Assembly: GCA_019745275.1 (NCBI GenBank)
Contig: JAIETJ010000079.1
Location: 1 to 43,456 of the forward strand
Length of the DNA stretch: 43,456 bases
From: Pseudomonadaceae bacterium
GTDB taxonomy: Bacteria > Pseudomonadota > Gammaproteobacteria > Pseudomonadales > Pseudomonadaceae
Direction of reading: 5' to 3'
The notes beneath the pieces are model-generated. The model made no database searches and was not told the origin of the DNA. It saw nothing but the letters and a program-made list of their open reading frames with translations. Shown one piece after another: positions 9,363 to 16,120 of the stretch (the stretch's first letter is position 1; every line of letters begins with the position of its first letter). The translations under genes and the position numbers were made by a program.

Positions 9363-11864
9363 CTAACCCTGTAAGCGTTTGGTGTTGGCCAGAACGGGCG
9401 AAGGCATTTGCGGCAAGTTGGCACAAAAAGGGTTGTTGGCCAAGCGCCAAGGCTCAAAGTCGGCTATTTGCATGGGTTTGCCGGCAAAGAAGCCTTGCGC
9501 ATAGTCGCATCCAAGAGCGCACAGCAGCGCCCATTCTTCGGCGGTTTCGGCGCCTTCGCCGACCAGGCTTAAGCCTAGCCGATGGCCGAGGTCGATGGTC
9601 GAGGCCAGAAGCGCCGCCGCTTTGCTGTTCGGCTGGGTGTTGCGGATAAACGAACGGTCAATTTTCAGTTCCTCGGCGGGCATTTTTTGCAGGTAGGCCA
9701 GTGAGGAATAGCCGGTGCCGAAGTCATCAATCGACAGCGAAAAGCCGGCCTGATGCAGTTCGTGCATAACCGCTAACGCGGCGGTTGGGTCTTGCATGGC
9801 GGCGCTTTCGGTAACTTCCAAGCGGATGTCCGCTGGATCGGCCCCTGTGCTTTGCAACATGCGCAATAGGCTGCTGACAAAGCAACTTTCGGCTAAATCA
9901 AAGGCGGATAAGTTCACCGATATTTGCAGCGGTCGACCTTGTTGGCGCCACAACGCGGTCAGGCTCATGGTCTCGGCCAGCATCCAATGGGTCAGCAGGG
10001 TGATGCGTCCGGTTTTTTCCGCGAAGGGCACAAAACTACCCGGTGGAATGATGCCGCGCTTGGGGTGATGCCAGCGAACGAGCGCCTCGGCGCTGAGCAC
10101 CGCCCCGTCGCACAGGCGCACCTTGGGTTGCAGGTAGACGCGTAGTTCGTTGTGCTCGACGGCGCGCTTGAGTTCGGACAACAGGCCAAGGTCGGCGCGC
10201 TGGCTGCTCTCCAGCTCGGCCTGATACTCGACCCAGGTTTTGTGCTGGCTGCGCGCCACGTCCAGGGCGACTTCGGCGTTGCGTAGTAGCTGCGCCATGT
10301 CCAGAGTGCTGGCGTTGAACCGGGCGCTACCACCGGCCAAGGCTATATCGACGGTTTGGCTGTCGACCTCGGTAGGCCGATTAAAACTTTGATTAATCAG
10401 CAGGCGCAGGCTTTCGAGGTCTTCGGCTTGCGGGTAGAGCAGGCAAAATTGGTCGGCATGCATGCGCCCGGCACGCGCCCCCGGATACTGTTTGGCCAAA
10501 CGGCGCAGGCGGCGGCCAGTTTCGATCAGAATCTGATCGCCCAAGGCCACTCCGAGGGTCTCGTTGATGGCCTTGAAACGCTCAATATTGAGCATCAAAA
10601 CGCAGGGCTGAAAGCCTTGCTCTACCAAGCTCTGACCCTGTTGGCGAATACCTTCGCGATTGTTCAGTCGGGTCAGTGGGTCAAAGCGTGCGAGGCGGGC
10701 GGTTTCTTCTTGCAGGCGCAGGGTTCGTTCGGCAAGGCCATAGCAAAAGGCTGCTGGCAGCGCCAGGGTGCGTAAAATATCAAAGCCCGAACCGACCGCT
10801 AATGCGCTCGGCATGGGCTGTTTGAGGATTAGGTTGTAAGTCACAAAGGTTAGCCAGTACAGGCTGATGGGCAGCATGCCGAACAGCAAAATTCCACAGC
10901 TGCGCTCGCCATGTCGCCAGCCGCGCCAGTTACCCGACAGCAGGGTGGCAAAGTGCAGGGGTAGCAGTACACCAATAGCGATTACCACTGCCTGCGGATT
11001 GCCGATGCCTAAGGGGATTAGCAGCAAAAAGGCCACCGCAATGCCGTAGGCGAACTTGGCCGTGCGCGGACTGTGGCTGTTGAAGCGGCCAAAGCGCACG
11101 TTCAGTAGCACCGCAAACAGGGCGTTGAGGCATTGCAACGACCAAACATCGAGCAACCAAGGCATGGCGCTAAGGCTAATAAAGGGTAGGCCGCTGCGGC
11201 CAAACACGATTAGCGCCTGCGAACTGGCATGCGCGGTGTACAGCGCGTAACTCCCATTGCGTAAAGCGAGGGCAAATAAGCCGGCCATGATCGCGCTGGC
11301 CGCCAACAACACGGCAATGCTTAGGTTGACCAGGTCGGTGCGCTGCGCACTGTGCATGCTGGTGCTCGGGTCAACTGCCTCAACCCGCAGCACGTGGGCT
11401 AAGCCGGGCAGTGGTCGGGCGCCGTCGGTTAAGCTTATCTGGGCGTAGAGCGGTAATTGCCCGGTTTTGCTCGGGATGAAAATAGCCCGCTGGCCGCTGA
11501 CCAGCGCGTTGCTGTTAGTGCCCATGCGCTGCGCATGGCCGATAAGCTGACCGGAGGCATCGAACAGGCGCAGGTCGACGCGTTGAATGTGCAGGTCGGT
11601 AAACGACAACGAGAGATTTTTTTGCCATGAGGAGGCTTCAGGCAATTGCGTAATTCGCACCCAGCACTGGTCATGCAGTAGTTCGATTGGCACCTTGCCG
11701 TCGTTGGCGGGCAGCCAGTGTGGCGGCTGCGCCTGCATGTCGCTAAATTCTGCCGCGCCGTCACAGCTGTAGGCCACTGCCAGTGGCGCAGCCAGTAACG
11801 CTGGCGCGGCGCTGCTTAGTGTGAGTAGGCAGATCAGGTAAAACCATCCAGATCGTGGGCTCAT
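9363..11864 (-). CDS. 7TM-DISM membrane protein with degenerate GGDEF and intact EAL domain (likely c-di-GMP phosphodiesterase)
   Basis: The 833-residue protein has a signal peptide (about 1-26), a periplasmic beta-rich sensor (about 30-170) and roughly seven membrane helices between residues 178 and 375. This is the layout of 7TMR-DISM receptors. A GGDEF domain follows (about 390-550), whose signature reads HADQF (469-473) instead of GGDEF, so cyclase activity is unlikely. The EAL domain (about 560-810) keeps E593 in EALVRW, N651, E683/E686 in LEVTES, D713-D714 in DDFGTGYSS, K734, E770 and Q790, so hydrolysis of c-di-GMP to pGpG is expected. The ATG has AGGGA a few bases upstream. The stop lies 67 bp before the start of the giant fusion gene on the same strand, so co-transcription is possible. 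The sensed ligand is unknown. Confidence 0.92.
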   Translation of the reverse strand: MSPRSGWFYLICLLTLSSAAPALLAAPLAVAYSCDGAAEFSDMQAQPPHWLPANDGKVPIELLHDQCWVRITQLPEASSWQKNLSLSFTDLHIQRVDLRLFDASGQLIGHAQRMGTNSNALVSGQRAIFIPSKTGQLPLYAQISLTDGARPLPGLAHVLRVEAVDPSTSMHSAQRTDLVNLSIAVLLAASAIMAGLFALALRNGSYALYTAHASSQALIVFGRSGLPFISLSAMPWLLDVWSLQCLNALFAVLLNVRFGRFNSHSPRTAKFAYGIAVAFLLLIPLGIGNPQAVVIAIGVLLPLHFATLLSGNWRGWRHGERSCGILLFGMLPISLYWLTFVTYNLILKQPMPSALAVGSGFDILRTLALPAAFCYGLAERTLRLQEETARLARFDPLTRLNNREGIRQQGQSLVEQGFQPCVLMLNIERFKAINETLGVALGDQILIETGRRLRRLAKQYPGARAGRMHADQFCLLYPQAEDLESLRLLINQSFNRPTEVDSQTVDIALAGGSARFNASTLDMAQLLRNAEVALDVARSQHKTWVEYQAELESSQRADLGLLSELKRAVEHNELRVYLQPKVRLCDGAVLSAEALVRWHHPKRGIIPPGSFVPFAEKTGRITLLTHWMLAETMSLTALWRQQGRPLQISVNLSAFDLAESCFVSSLLRMLQSTGADPADIRLEVTESAAMQDPTAALAVMHELHQAGFSLSIDDFGTGYSSLAYLQKMPAEELKIDRSFIRNTQPNSKAAALLASTIDLGHRLGLSLVGEGAETAEEWALLCALGCDYAQGFFAGKPMQIADFEPWRLANNPFCANLPQMPSPVLANTKRLQG

Positions 11865-12083
11865 TGCTATCCCTGTGCAGGCTATGCCGCCTTACTGCTG
11901 GCGGTGCGCGGCGGTGTAGGGCGTCGCGCTAATGCATTTAAACCGAGCTGAAAATAAGTAAAGCCCAGCCCGTAGCGTTGTGTGAACAAATGTTCCACTA
12001 GCCGGTTGTTAGCCGATGTGCGGCAGGTTTAGCCTCGCCACGCGCGGCTTAAATGCGCGCGGTGAATGGAGCTAGGGGCTTGA

Positions 12084-12112
12084 TTGACGGATAATTGCCC
12101 ATTGCGGCTATT
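12084..12112 (+). promoter_or_regulatory. Weak candidate promoter for the PqiC-like lipoprotein gene
   Basis: A good -35 hexamer, TTGACG (12084-12089), is followed at 17 nt by a poor -10, GCTATT (12107-12112). It lies just ahead of the lipoprotein start. Only the -35 half is convincing. The rest of the divergent gap 11865-12117 shows nothing I can name. Confidence 0.25.
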
Positions 12113-12129
12113 TTTGAGTGAGTTTGCGT

Positions 12130-12816
12130 ATGCCCTTACATCGTTACATGGCCTTGCTGGTGGTGGCGTTGGCCTTGCCCGCCTGCAGCGTGCAAGCCCC
12201 GACGCCGCTGTACCAATTGGATATTGGTCAATTGAGCGTTCCGAGCGCACGCAGTGGTTTAGTGGTGTTGTTGCAGCCGTTAACACTGGCGCAGTACCTG
12301 CAACGTGATGTGTTGCTGCAGCGCCAAGCCGATGGCAGCTTGCTGGAGACACCGGCGCGCTGGGCCGGCAGCCTGCAAGAGGATGTGGAGCATCTGTTGC
12401 TGCGTCAATTGGCGGAGCGCCTGCAAACGCCGAATGTGCTGACCACACCGAGCACCGTCGGTTTAGTCGCCGATATCCAGCTGCAAGTGAGCATCAGTCG
12501 TTTAGATTCTGGCCCGCTGCAGCCGGCGGTGCTGCATGCGCAGTGGCGCTTGCTGGATAAAAACGGACAGTTACGCGAACAGCGTTTACTGCAGTTGGAG
12601 CAGGCGCACGCGCAGAGTGTGGCCAGTCAGGTGCAGGCGCAGAGCCACTTGTTGCAGCAGTTGGCCGAGCAATTGGCGCAGGCGGTGCGTCAGTTACAGG
12701 CGGCGGCTGCCAGCGCGCCGACTAACCGAGCGGCGCCGGCACCGCGTAAACCGGCGTTGCTGGCGCCCAAACCAGTAGCACCGACGACTGGGGCGAGCGA
12801 GGTTTATAGTTTCTAA
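12130..12816 (+). CDS. PqiC-like ABC-transport auxiliary lipoprotein
   Basis: From ATG 12130 the protein has 228 residues: a short signal peptide ending in a lipobox-like LPAC, then an ABC_trans_aux (PqiC/DUF330-type) domain. It begins LYQLDIG and has the pattern seen in PqiC relatives: a strand naming the transporter interface, then WAGSLQEDVEHLLLRQLAERL, then a strand-rich second half and a long C-terminal helix. The C-terminus is a proline/alanine-rich tail. PqiC-type lipoproteins sit in the outer membrane and work with MCE proteins in lipid transport across the envelope. No MCE or ABC gene is adjacent, so the partner is elsewhere or lost. A GTG at 12118 is in frame, but ATG 12130 with GAGTGAG upstream seems better. 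The gene converges on the AhpA/YtjB-like gene 27 bp away. Confidence 0.75.
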   Translation: MPLHRYMALLVVALALPACSVQAPTPLYQLDIGQLSVPSARSGLVVLLQPLTLAQYLQRDVLLQRQADGSLLETPARWAGSLQEDVEHLLLRQLAERLQTPNVLTTPSTVGLVADIQLQVSISRLDSGPLQPAVLHAQWRLLDKNGQLREQRLLQLEQAHAQSVASQVQAQSHLLQQLAEQLAQAVRQLQAAAASAPTNRAAPAPRKPALLAPKPVAPTTGASEVYSF

Positions 12817-12843
12817 GCCTGCCCGCTGATGTCTGGTTCGGGG

Positions 12844-14418
12844 TTAGGACTGAAATTTATTCTCGTGCATGCGCGTCATTTGTCGTTCCAGCAGCGCCGG
12901 ATACGGATCAAGCAAGCGCTCCACACAGCTCGCGCCTTCGGGGCTGGCAATCGCACGAATCCGTACCCGTTGGCGTAGCAGCGGATCTTCGGCGATCTGC
13001 CGGGTTACCAGCAGCAGATTACGGCTGTGTTGCGAAAGAGCGAGGGCATCCTGCGCCGTTTCGCTGAGCAGTAAATCACCTTGGCTGGCCGCGCTTAGGT
13101 CGTCGCCGGCAGTCAGGCCAAACTGTAATTGCAGAGTAATTCCGCTGTCGGCCACTTCAATCTGCAGGGCGTGGCCAAGGGCGCGCAGGAGCTCGCCGGA
13201 GCAGATGGCGTGGGTTAGGTAGTCGGCGTCGCTGCTGCTTTGGTGGAACAGCATCAGGCTGCTGCCATCGTTCAGGGTGTGCAATTGGCCTTGATAGAGC
13301 TCCGCGGTTTGCTCCAAGCAGGCGCGATAGCGCTGCAGCAGGTCCATCAAGCGTGAGCGGGGTAGGCGGCGTAGTTGCTCTTGGGCACCGAGCTGAATGG
13401 ACAGTACGGCGCTGGCGTGCCTGACTTGCGGCGCAGGCTCGGCGTAAGCCGCTACGGGCGCAGGGGCGTCGTCGCGCAGGTCGGCAAAGGGATCATCCTC
13501 ATCCTCATCCGTGCGGGCACTGAATGGCGGGCTGCTGAAGTCTTCTGCTGCATCGTCAGCATCAAACTGCGGATCGCGCAAATCGCGTACGGCAAAGGCC
13601 GGCTCAGGCTGCTCGTGTTCATCGAGGTACTGCTCGTCGTCATCTTCGGCAAACGGCTCCAATGGCTCATCGTCCAGTTCGTCGTCAATGTCACGATAGG
13701 CTGGGACGGCGCTGCTGGGAGCTTTAGCCGGTACTAAGCGCTGCTGGAGTTGGCGGGCTAAATCGCCAATTTCATCTTGGCGGCCAGAGCCGGGTGCCGG
13801 GTCATCGGGGTCGCGCAGCCACACGCGCAGCTCCAGCAATGGCATGGATATATGCCGGCCCAAGCGCAGGCTTAGCGACAGGGTCAGGGCCAATAAGATC
13901 AGACTGAGGATGCCCATGCTTTGCAAGCTAATGGTCATCGGCTGCTGAAATTGCTCGGTGTCTAGGCTGATGCGCAAGTGCCCGGCGATCACCTCTTGAA
14001 AGGTGATCGGCGTCGAGTACAGCCCCTCGGTATCGCCGAGCAGGCTTTGCTTGGGGCGCGAGCCGGCTTCGGCGAGGGTGCGGTTGTCCACGCTGTAGAT
14101 CGCCGCGTGGGATACCAGCGGGTTTTTTACTAAGTTATTCAGCAGCACGTTGAGGCTGAGAATGTCGTTGGACACCAGCAGCTCGGTGGCTGATGCGGCG
14201 GTTTGCACGATCAGGCTCTGGCCAACCGCATCGGCTTGCTGCTGCATCGCCTGCTTAAATTGCATGCCCATTACCCACGCGTAAATCACCAGCGCCAGCG
14301 CGACTAAAAGCAGGCTGTGGCTGGCAATGCGCAAGGCTAACGGCACGCGCCGCTGGCGCAGTGCATGAAAAATTAGCAGAAAGAAATTATCGGGCTTGAC
14401 GGATTCGGGCCGGTTCAC
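12844..14418 (-). CDS. AhpA/YtjB-like inner-membrane protein with an acidic linker and a cyclase-like C-terminal domain
   Basis: The 524-residue protein has two membrane helices (about 31-52 and 165-188) around a periplasmic domain of about 110 residues. A HAMP-like stretch follows, then a strongly acidic linker (about 243-320). Its position divergent to serB matches smp/ytjB beside serB in E. coli, and similar proteins are called AhpA/YtjB in Pseudomonas. Residues about 335-440 resemble a class III nucleotide-cyclase fold, with the order strand, helix, ELYQGQLHTLNDGSSLMLF, helix, LQLQFGLTAGD. The GDG loop reads NDG, and no metal-binding Asp is visible in the first strand (VLSIQLG), so catalysis is unlikely. 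That domain call is my inference. The start is GTG at 14418, with AAGAAGAG about 10 nt upstream. Function is unknown. Confidence 0.75.
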   Translation of the reverse strand: MNRPESVKPDNFFLLIFHALRQRRVPLALRIASHSLLLVALALVIYAWVMGMQFKQAMQQQADAVGQSLIVQTAASATELLVSNDILSLNVLLNNLVKNPLVSHAAIYSVDNRTLAEAGSRPKQSLLGDTEGLYSTPITFQEVIAGHLRISLDTEQFQQPMTISLQSMGILSLILLALTLSLSLRLGRHISMPLLELRVWLRDPDDPAPGSGRQDEIGDLARQLQQRLVPAKAPSSAVPAYRDIDDELDDEPLEPFAEDDDEQYLDEHEQPEPAFAVRDLRDPQFDADDAAEDFSSPPFSARTDEDEDDPFADLRDDAPAPVAAYAEPAPQVRHASAVLSIQLGAQEQLRRLPRSRLMDLLQRYRACLEQTAELYQGQLHTLNDGSSLMLFHQSSSDADYLTHAICSGELLRALGHALQIEVADSGITLQLQFGLTAGDDLSAASQGDLLLSETAQDALALSQHSRNLLLVTRQIAEDPLLRQRVRIRAIASPEGASCVERLLDPYPALLERQMTRMHENKFQS

Positions 14419-14540
14419 GGGGCTCGGCTCTTCTTGACTGAAATTGGCCCGCAGTATAGCCAGCTACACCGGGAGGGCCAAGCCTAGGAAGCTGTCCGAG
14501 AGCAGACTGACCGGCTACGGAAAAGCCGGCGCGTGTCATT

Positions 14541-14595
14541 TTTTGCGCTCTTTCTCGTTGAATAGAATGACTATTCGCCTCAAAAACGCGCAAAA
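14541..14595. repeat. Nested hairpin with GAATAG/CTATTC core
   Basis: The inner stem GAATAG (14560-14565) and CTATTC (14571-14576) encloses AATGA. The outer stem TTTTGCGC (14541-14548) pairs with GCGCAAAA (14588-14595). Exactly 11 unpaired nt lie between the stems on each side. The geometry (short constant-looking core, 5-nt loop, symmetric spacers, outer stem) is the same as in the TTTAC/GTAAA repeats, but the sequence differs. Confidence 0.6.
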
Positions 14596-14716
14596 CTGCC
14601 TCCACCCGGTCTTTCCCTCGCTACGGTCGCTGTTGTCGGACCGCCTCCTAGCCGCCTGCAAGTGGCGGCAATTGGTGAGTTGTGGGTGGAATATCGGCTG
14701 AGTTGCGCCAAAGTCA

Positions 14717-14779
14717 GCGAAATCAAGCTTGGAGTGGCGATTTACAATCCGTAAACTGCGTTATCTGATCGGTTTTCGC
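14717..14779. repeat. Dispersed hairpin repeat, degenerate copy 3
   Basis: The core TTTAC (14741-14745), AATCC, GTAAA (14751-14755) is followed by CTGCG as in copy 1. In the same register as copies 1 and 2, GCGAAA (14717-14722) pairs with TTTCGC (14774-14779). The inner part of the outer stem no longer pairs, so this looks like a decayed member. Confidence 0.5.
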
Positions 14780-14847
14780 CTGTTTGAGCGCAGCTCAGGA
14801 CGCGCGCAGTCGACGTTCAACATGTTTTTTGCAGCGGAGAGTCGAGT

Positions 14848-16062
14848 TTGCGCGAAATCGTCCTGATTAATATCACCGGTGAAGACCGTCCGGGGCTTAC
14901 CGCCGCTATTACCGGCGTGCTGGCGCAAGGCGGGGTGAATATCCTCGACATTGGCCAAGCAGTAATTCACGACACCTTATCGTTCGGTATTTTGGTCGAG
15001 ATTCCGGCCACCGAGCAGGCCTCCTCGGTACTCAAAGATGTGTTGTTTACCGCCTACAAACTCGACCAGCAGGTGCGTTTTACCCCGGTGGCCGAGGCAG
15101 ACTATGAGCAATGGGTGGCGGTGCAAGGCAAACCCCGACACATCGTTACCCTGCTGACGCGTAAGGTTACGGCTGAGCAGTTGCAGCGAGTCAGCTCGAT
15201 TACTGCCAAGTATGGCTTGAATATCGATCATATCGATCGTCTGTCTGGGCGCATGCCGCTGGACACACCGGCTGATCAGGGCAAGGGCTGCATCGAGTTC
15301 TCAGTGCGCGGCGAACCGGATGACCCGCAGGCCTTGCGCAACGAATTTCTCAGCGTGGCGCAAGAGTTGAACGTCGATATCGCCTTTCAGCGCGACTCGC
15401 TGTTTCGCCGTAATCGCCGGCTGGCGGTGTTCGATATGGACTCCACGCTGATCGAAGCCGAAGTTATCGATGAATTAGCCAAAGCCGCCGGCGTTGGCGA
15501 GCAGGTGGCGGCCATTACCGAACGCGCGATGCTCGGTGAATTGGATTTTCGCGCCAGCTTCAAGGAGCGTTTGGCCCTGCTTCAGGGCTTGCCGGAGTCG
15601 ACCTTGGCCAGTGTTGGCGCCAGTTTACGCCTGACCGAAGGCGCGGAAACGTTGTTTGCCGAACTCAAGCGCTTAGGTTACAAAACCGCGATTTTGTCCG
15701 GTGGCTTTAGCTATTTTGCCAAGCAGTTACAAGCCAAGCTGGGCATCGATTATGTGTTCGCCAATGAACTGCAGATCGTTGATGGCAAACTCACCGGGGT
15801 GGCCGTTGAGCCCATAGTGGATGCTCAGCGCAAAGCCGACTTGCTGCGCGAACTGGCCGCTCAAGAAGGCTTGCGCTTGGAGCAAACGATCGCCGTTGGC
15901 GACGGCGCTAACGACTTACCGATGCTCGGTTTAGCTGGGCTGGGTGTGGCGTTTCGGGCTAAGCCCTTGGTCAAACAGTCGGCGAAGCAGGCCATTTCAA
16001 CCCTAGGCTTGGACGGGATTTTGTATCTCTTAGGTTTTCGCGATCGCGATGGCAACGACTAG
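14848..16062 (+). CDS. serB: Phosphoserine phosphatase
   Basis: SerB removes phosphate from O-phospho-L-serine, the last step of serine synthesis. The 404-residue form is the long Pseudomonas type. It has an N-terminal ACT-like regulatory region (about 1-180, opening LINITGEDRPGLT) and a HAD phosphatase domain. The nucleophile is D196 and the general acid D198 in FDMDST; the other HAD motifs are SGGFSYF (284-290) and GDGANDLPM (351-359). The start is a TTG at 14848, supported by GGAGAG ending 6 nt upstream and by the ACT domain beginning at once. The gene is divergent from the AhpA/YtjB-like gene, as in E. coli, and ends at a strong shared terminator with fimX. Assignment is secure. Confidence 0.97.
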   Translation: MREIVLINITGEDRPGLTAAITGVLAQGGVNILDIGQAVIHDTLSFGILVEIPATEQASSVLKDVLFTAYKLDQQVRFTPVAEADYEQWVAVQGKPRHIVTLLTRKVTAEQLQRVSSITAKYGLNIDHIDRLSGRMPLDTPADQGKGCIEFSVRGEPDDPQALRNEFLSVAQELNVDIAFQRDSLFRRNRRLAVFDMDSTLIEAEVIDELAKAAGVGEQVAAITERAMLGELDFRASFKERLALLQGLPESTLASVGASLRLTEGAETLFAELKRLGYKTAILSGGFSYFAKQLQAKLGIDYVFANELQIVDGKLTGVAVEPIVDAQRKADLLRELAAQEGLRLEQTIAVGDGANDLPMLGLAGLGVAFRAKPLVKQSAKQAISTLGLDGILYLLGFRDRDGND

Positions 16063-16079
16063 CCGCGTGTTTGTCGCAT

Positions 16080-16107
16080 AAAAAAACCGCCAGCAGGCGG
16101 TTTTTTT
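16080..16107. terminator. Bidirectional rho-independent terminator between serB and fimX
   Basis: CCGCC (16087-16091) pairs with GGCGG (16096-16100) over AGCA. A run of A before and seven T after the stem make it work on either strand, fitting the convergent genes. Confidence 0.92.
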
Positions 16108-16120
16108 ATGGACGAAATGC

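Larger units (their letters stand above)
14419..14847. other. 429-bp divergent intergenic region before serB, rich in hairpins
   Basis: No gene is seen. The region holds at least five inverted repeats. They are CCGGCT/AGCCGG near 14512-14530; a nested hairpin at 14541-14595; TCCACCC (14601-14607) with GGGTGGA (14684-14690); GCCGCC (14651-14656) with GGCGGC (14664-14669); and a degenerate copy of the dispersed TTTAC/GTAAA hairpin at 14717-14779. It contains the starts of two divergent genes, so promoters must be present, but I see no strong sigma-70 hexamer pair. Confidence 0.6.

Noticed and set aside
10360..10700. Active diguanylate cyclase in the 7TM protein
   Set aside because: The signature reads HADQF, lacking the glycines and glutamate needed for catalysis.
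2510..11864. Mobile element or genomic island carrying the fusion gene
   Set aside because: I see no integrase, transposase, tRNA-end duplication or flanking direct repeats, and base usage looks like the neighbours; only the gene content is unusual.
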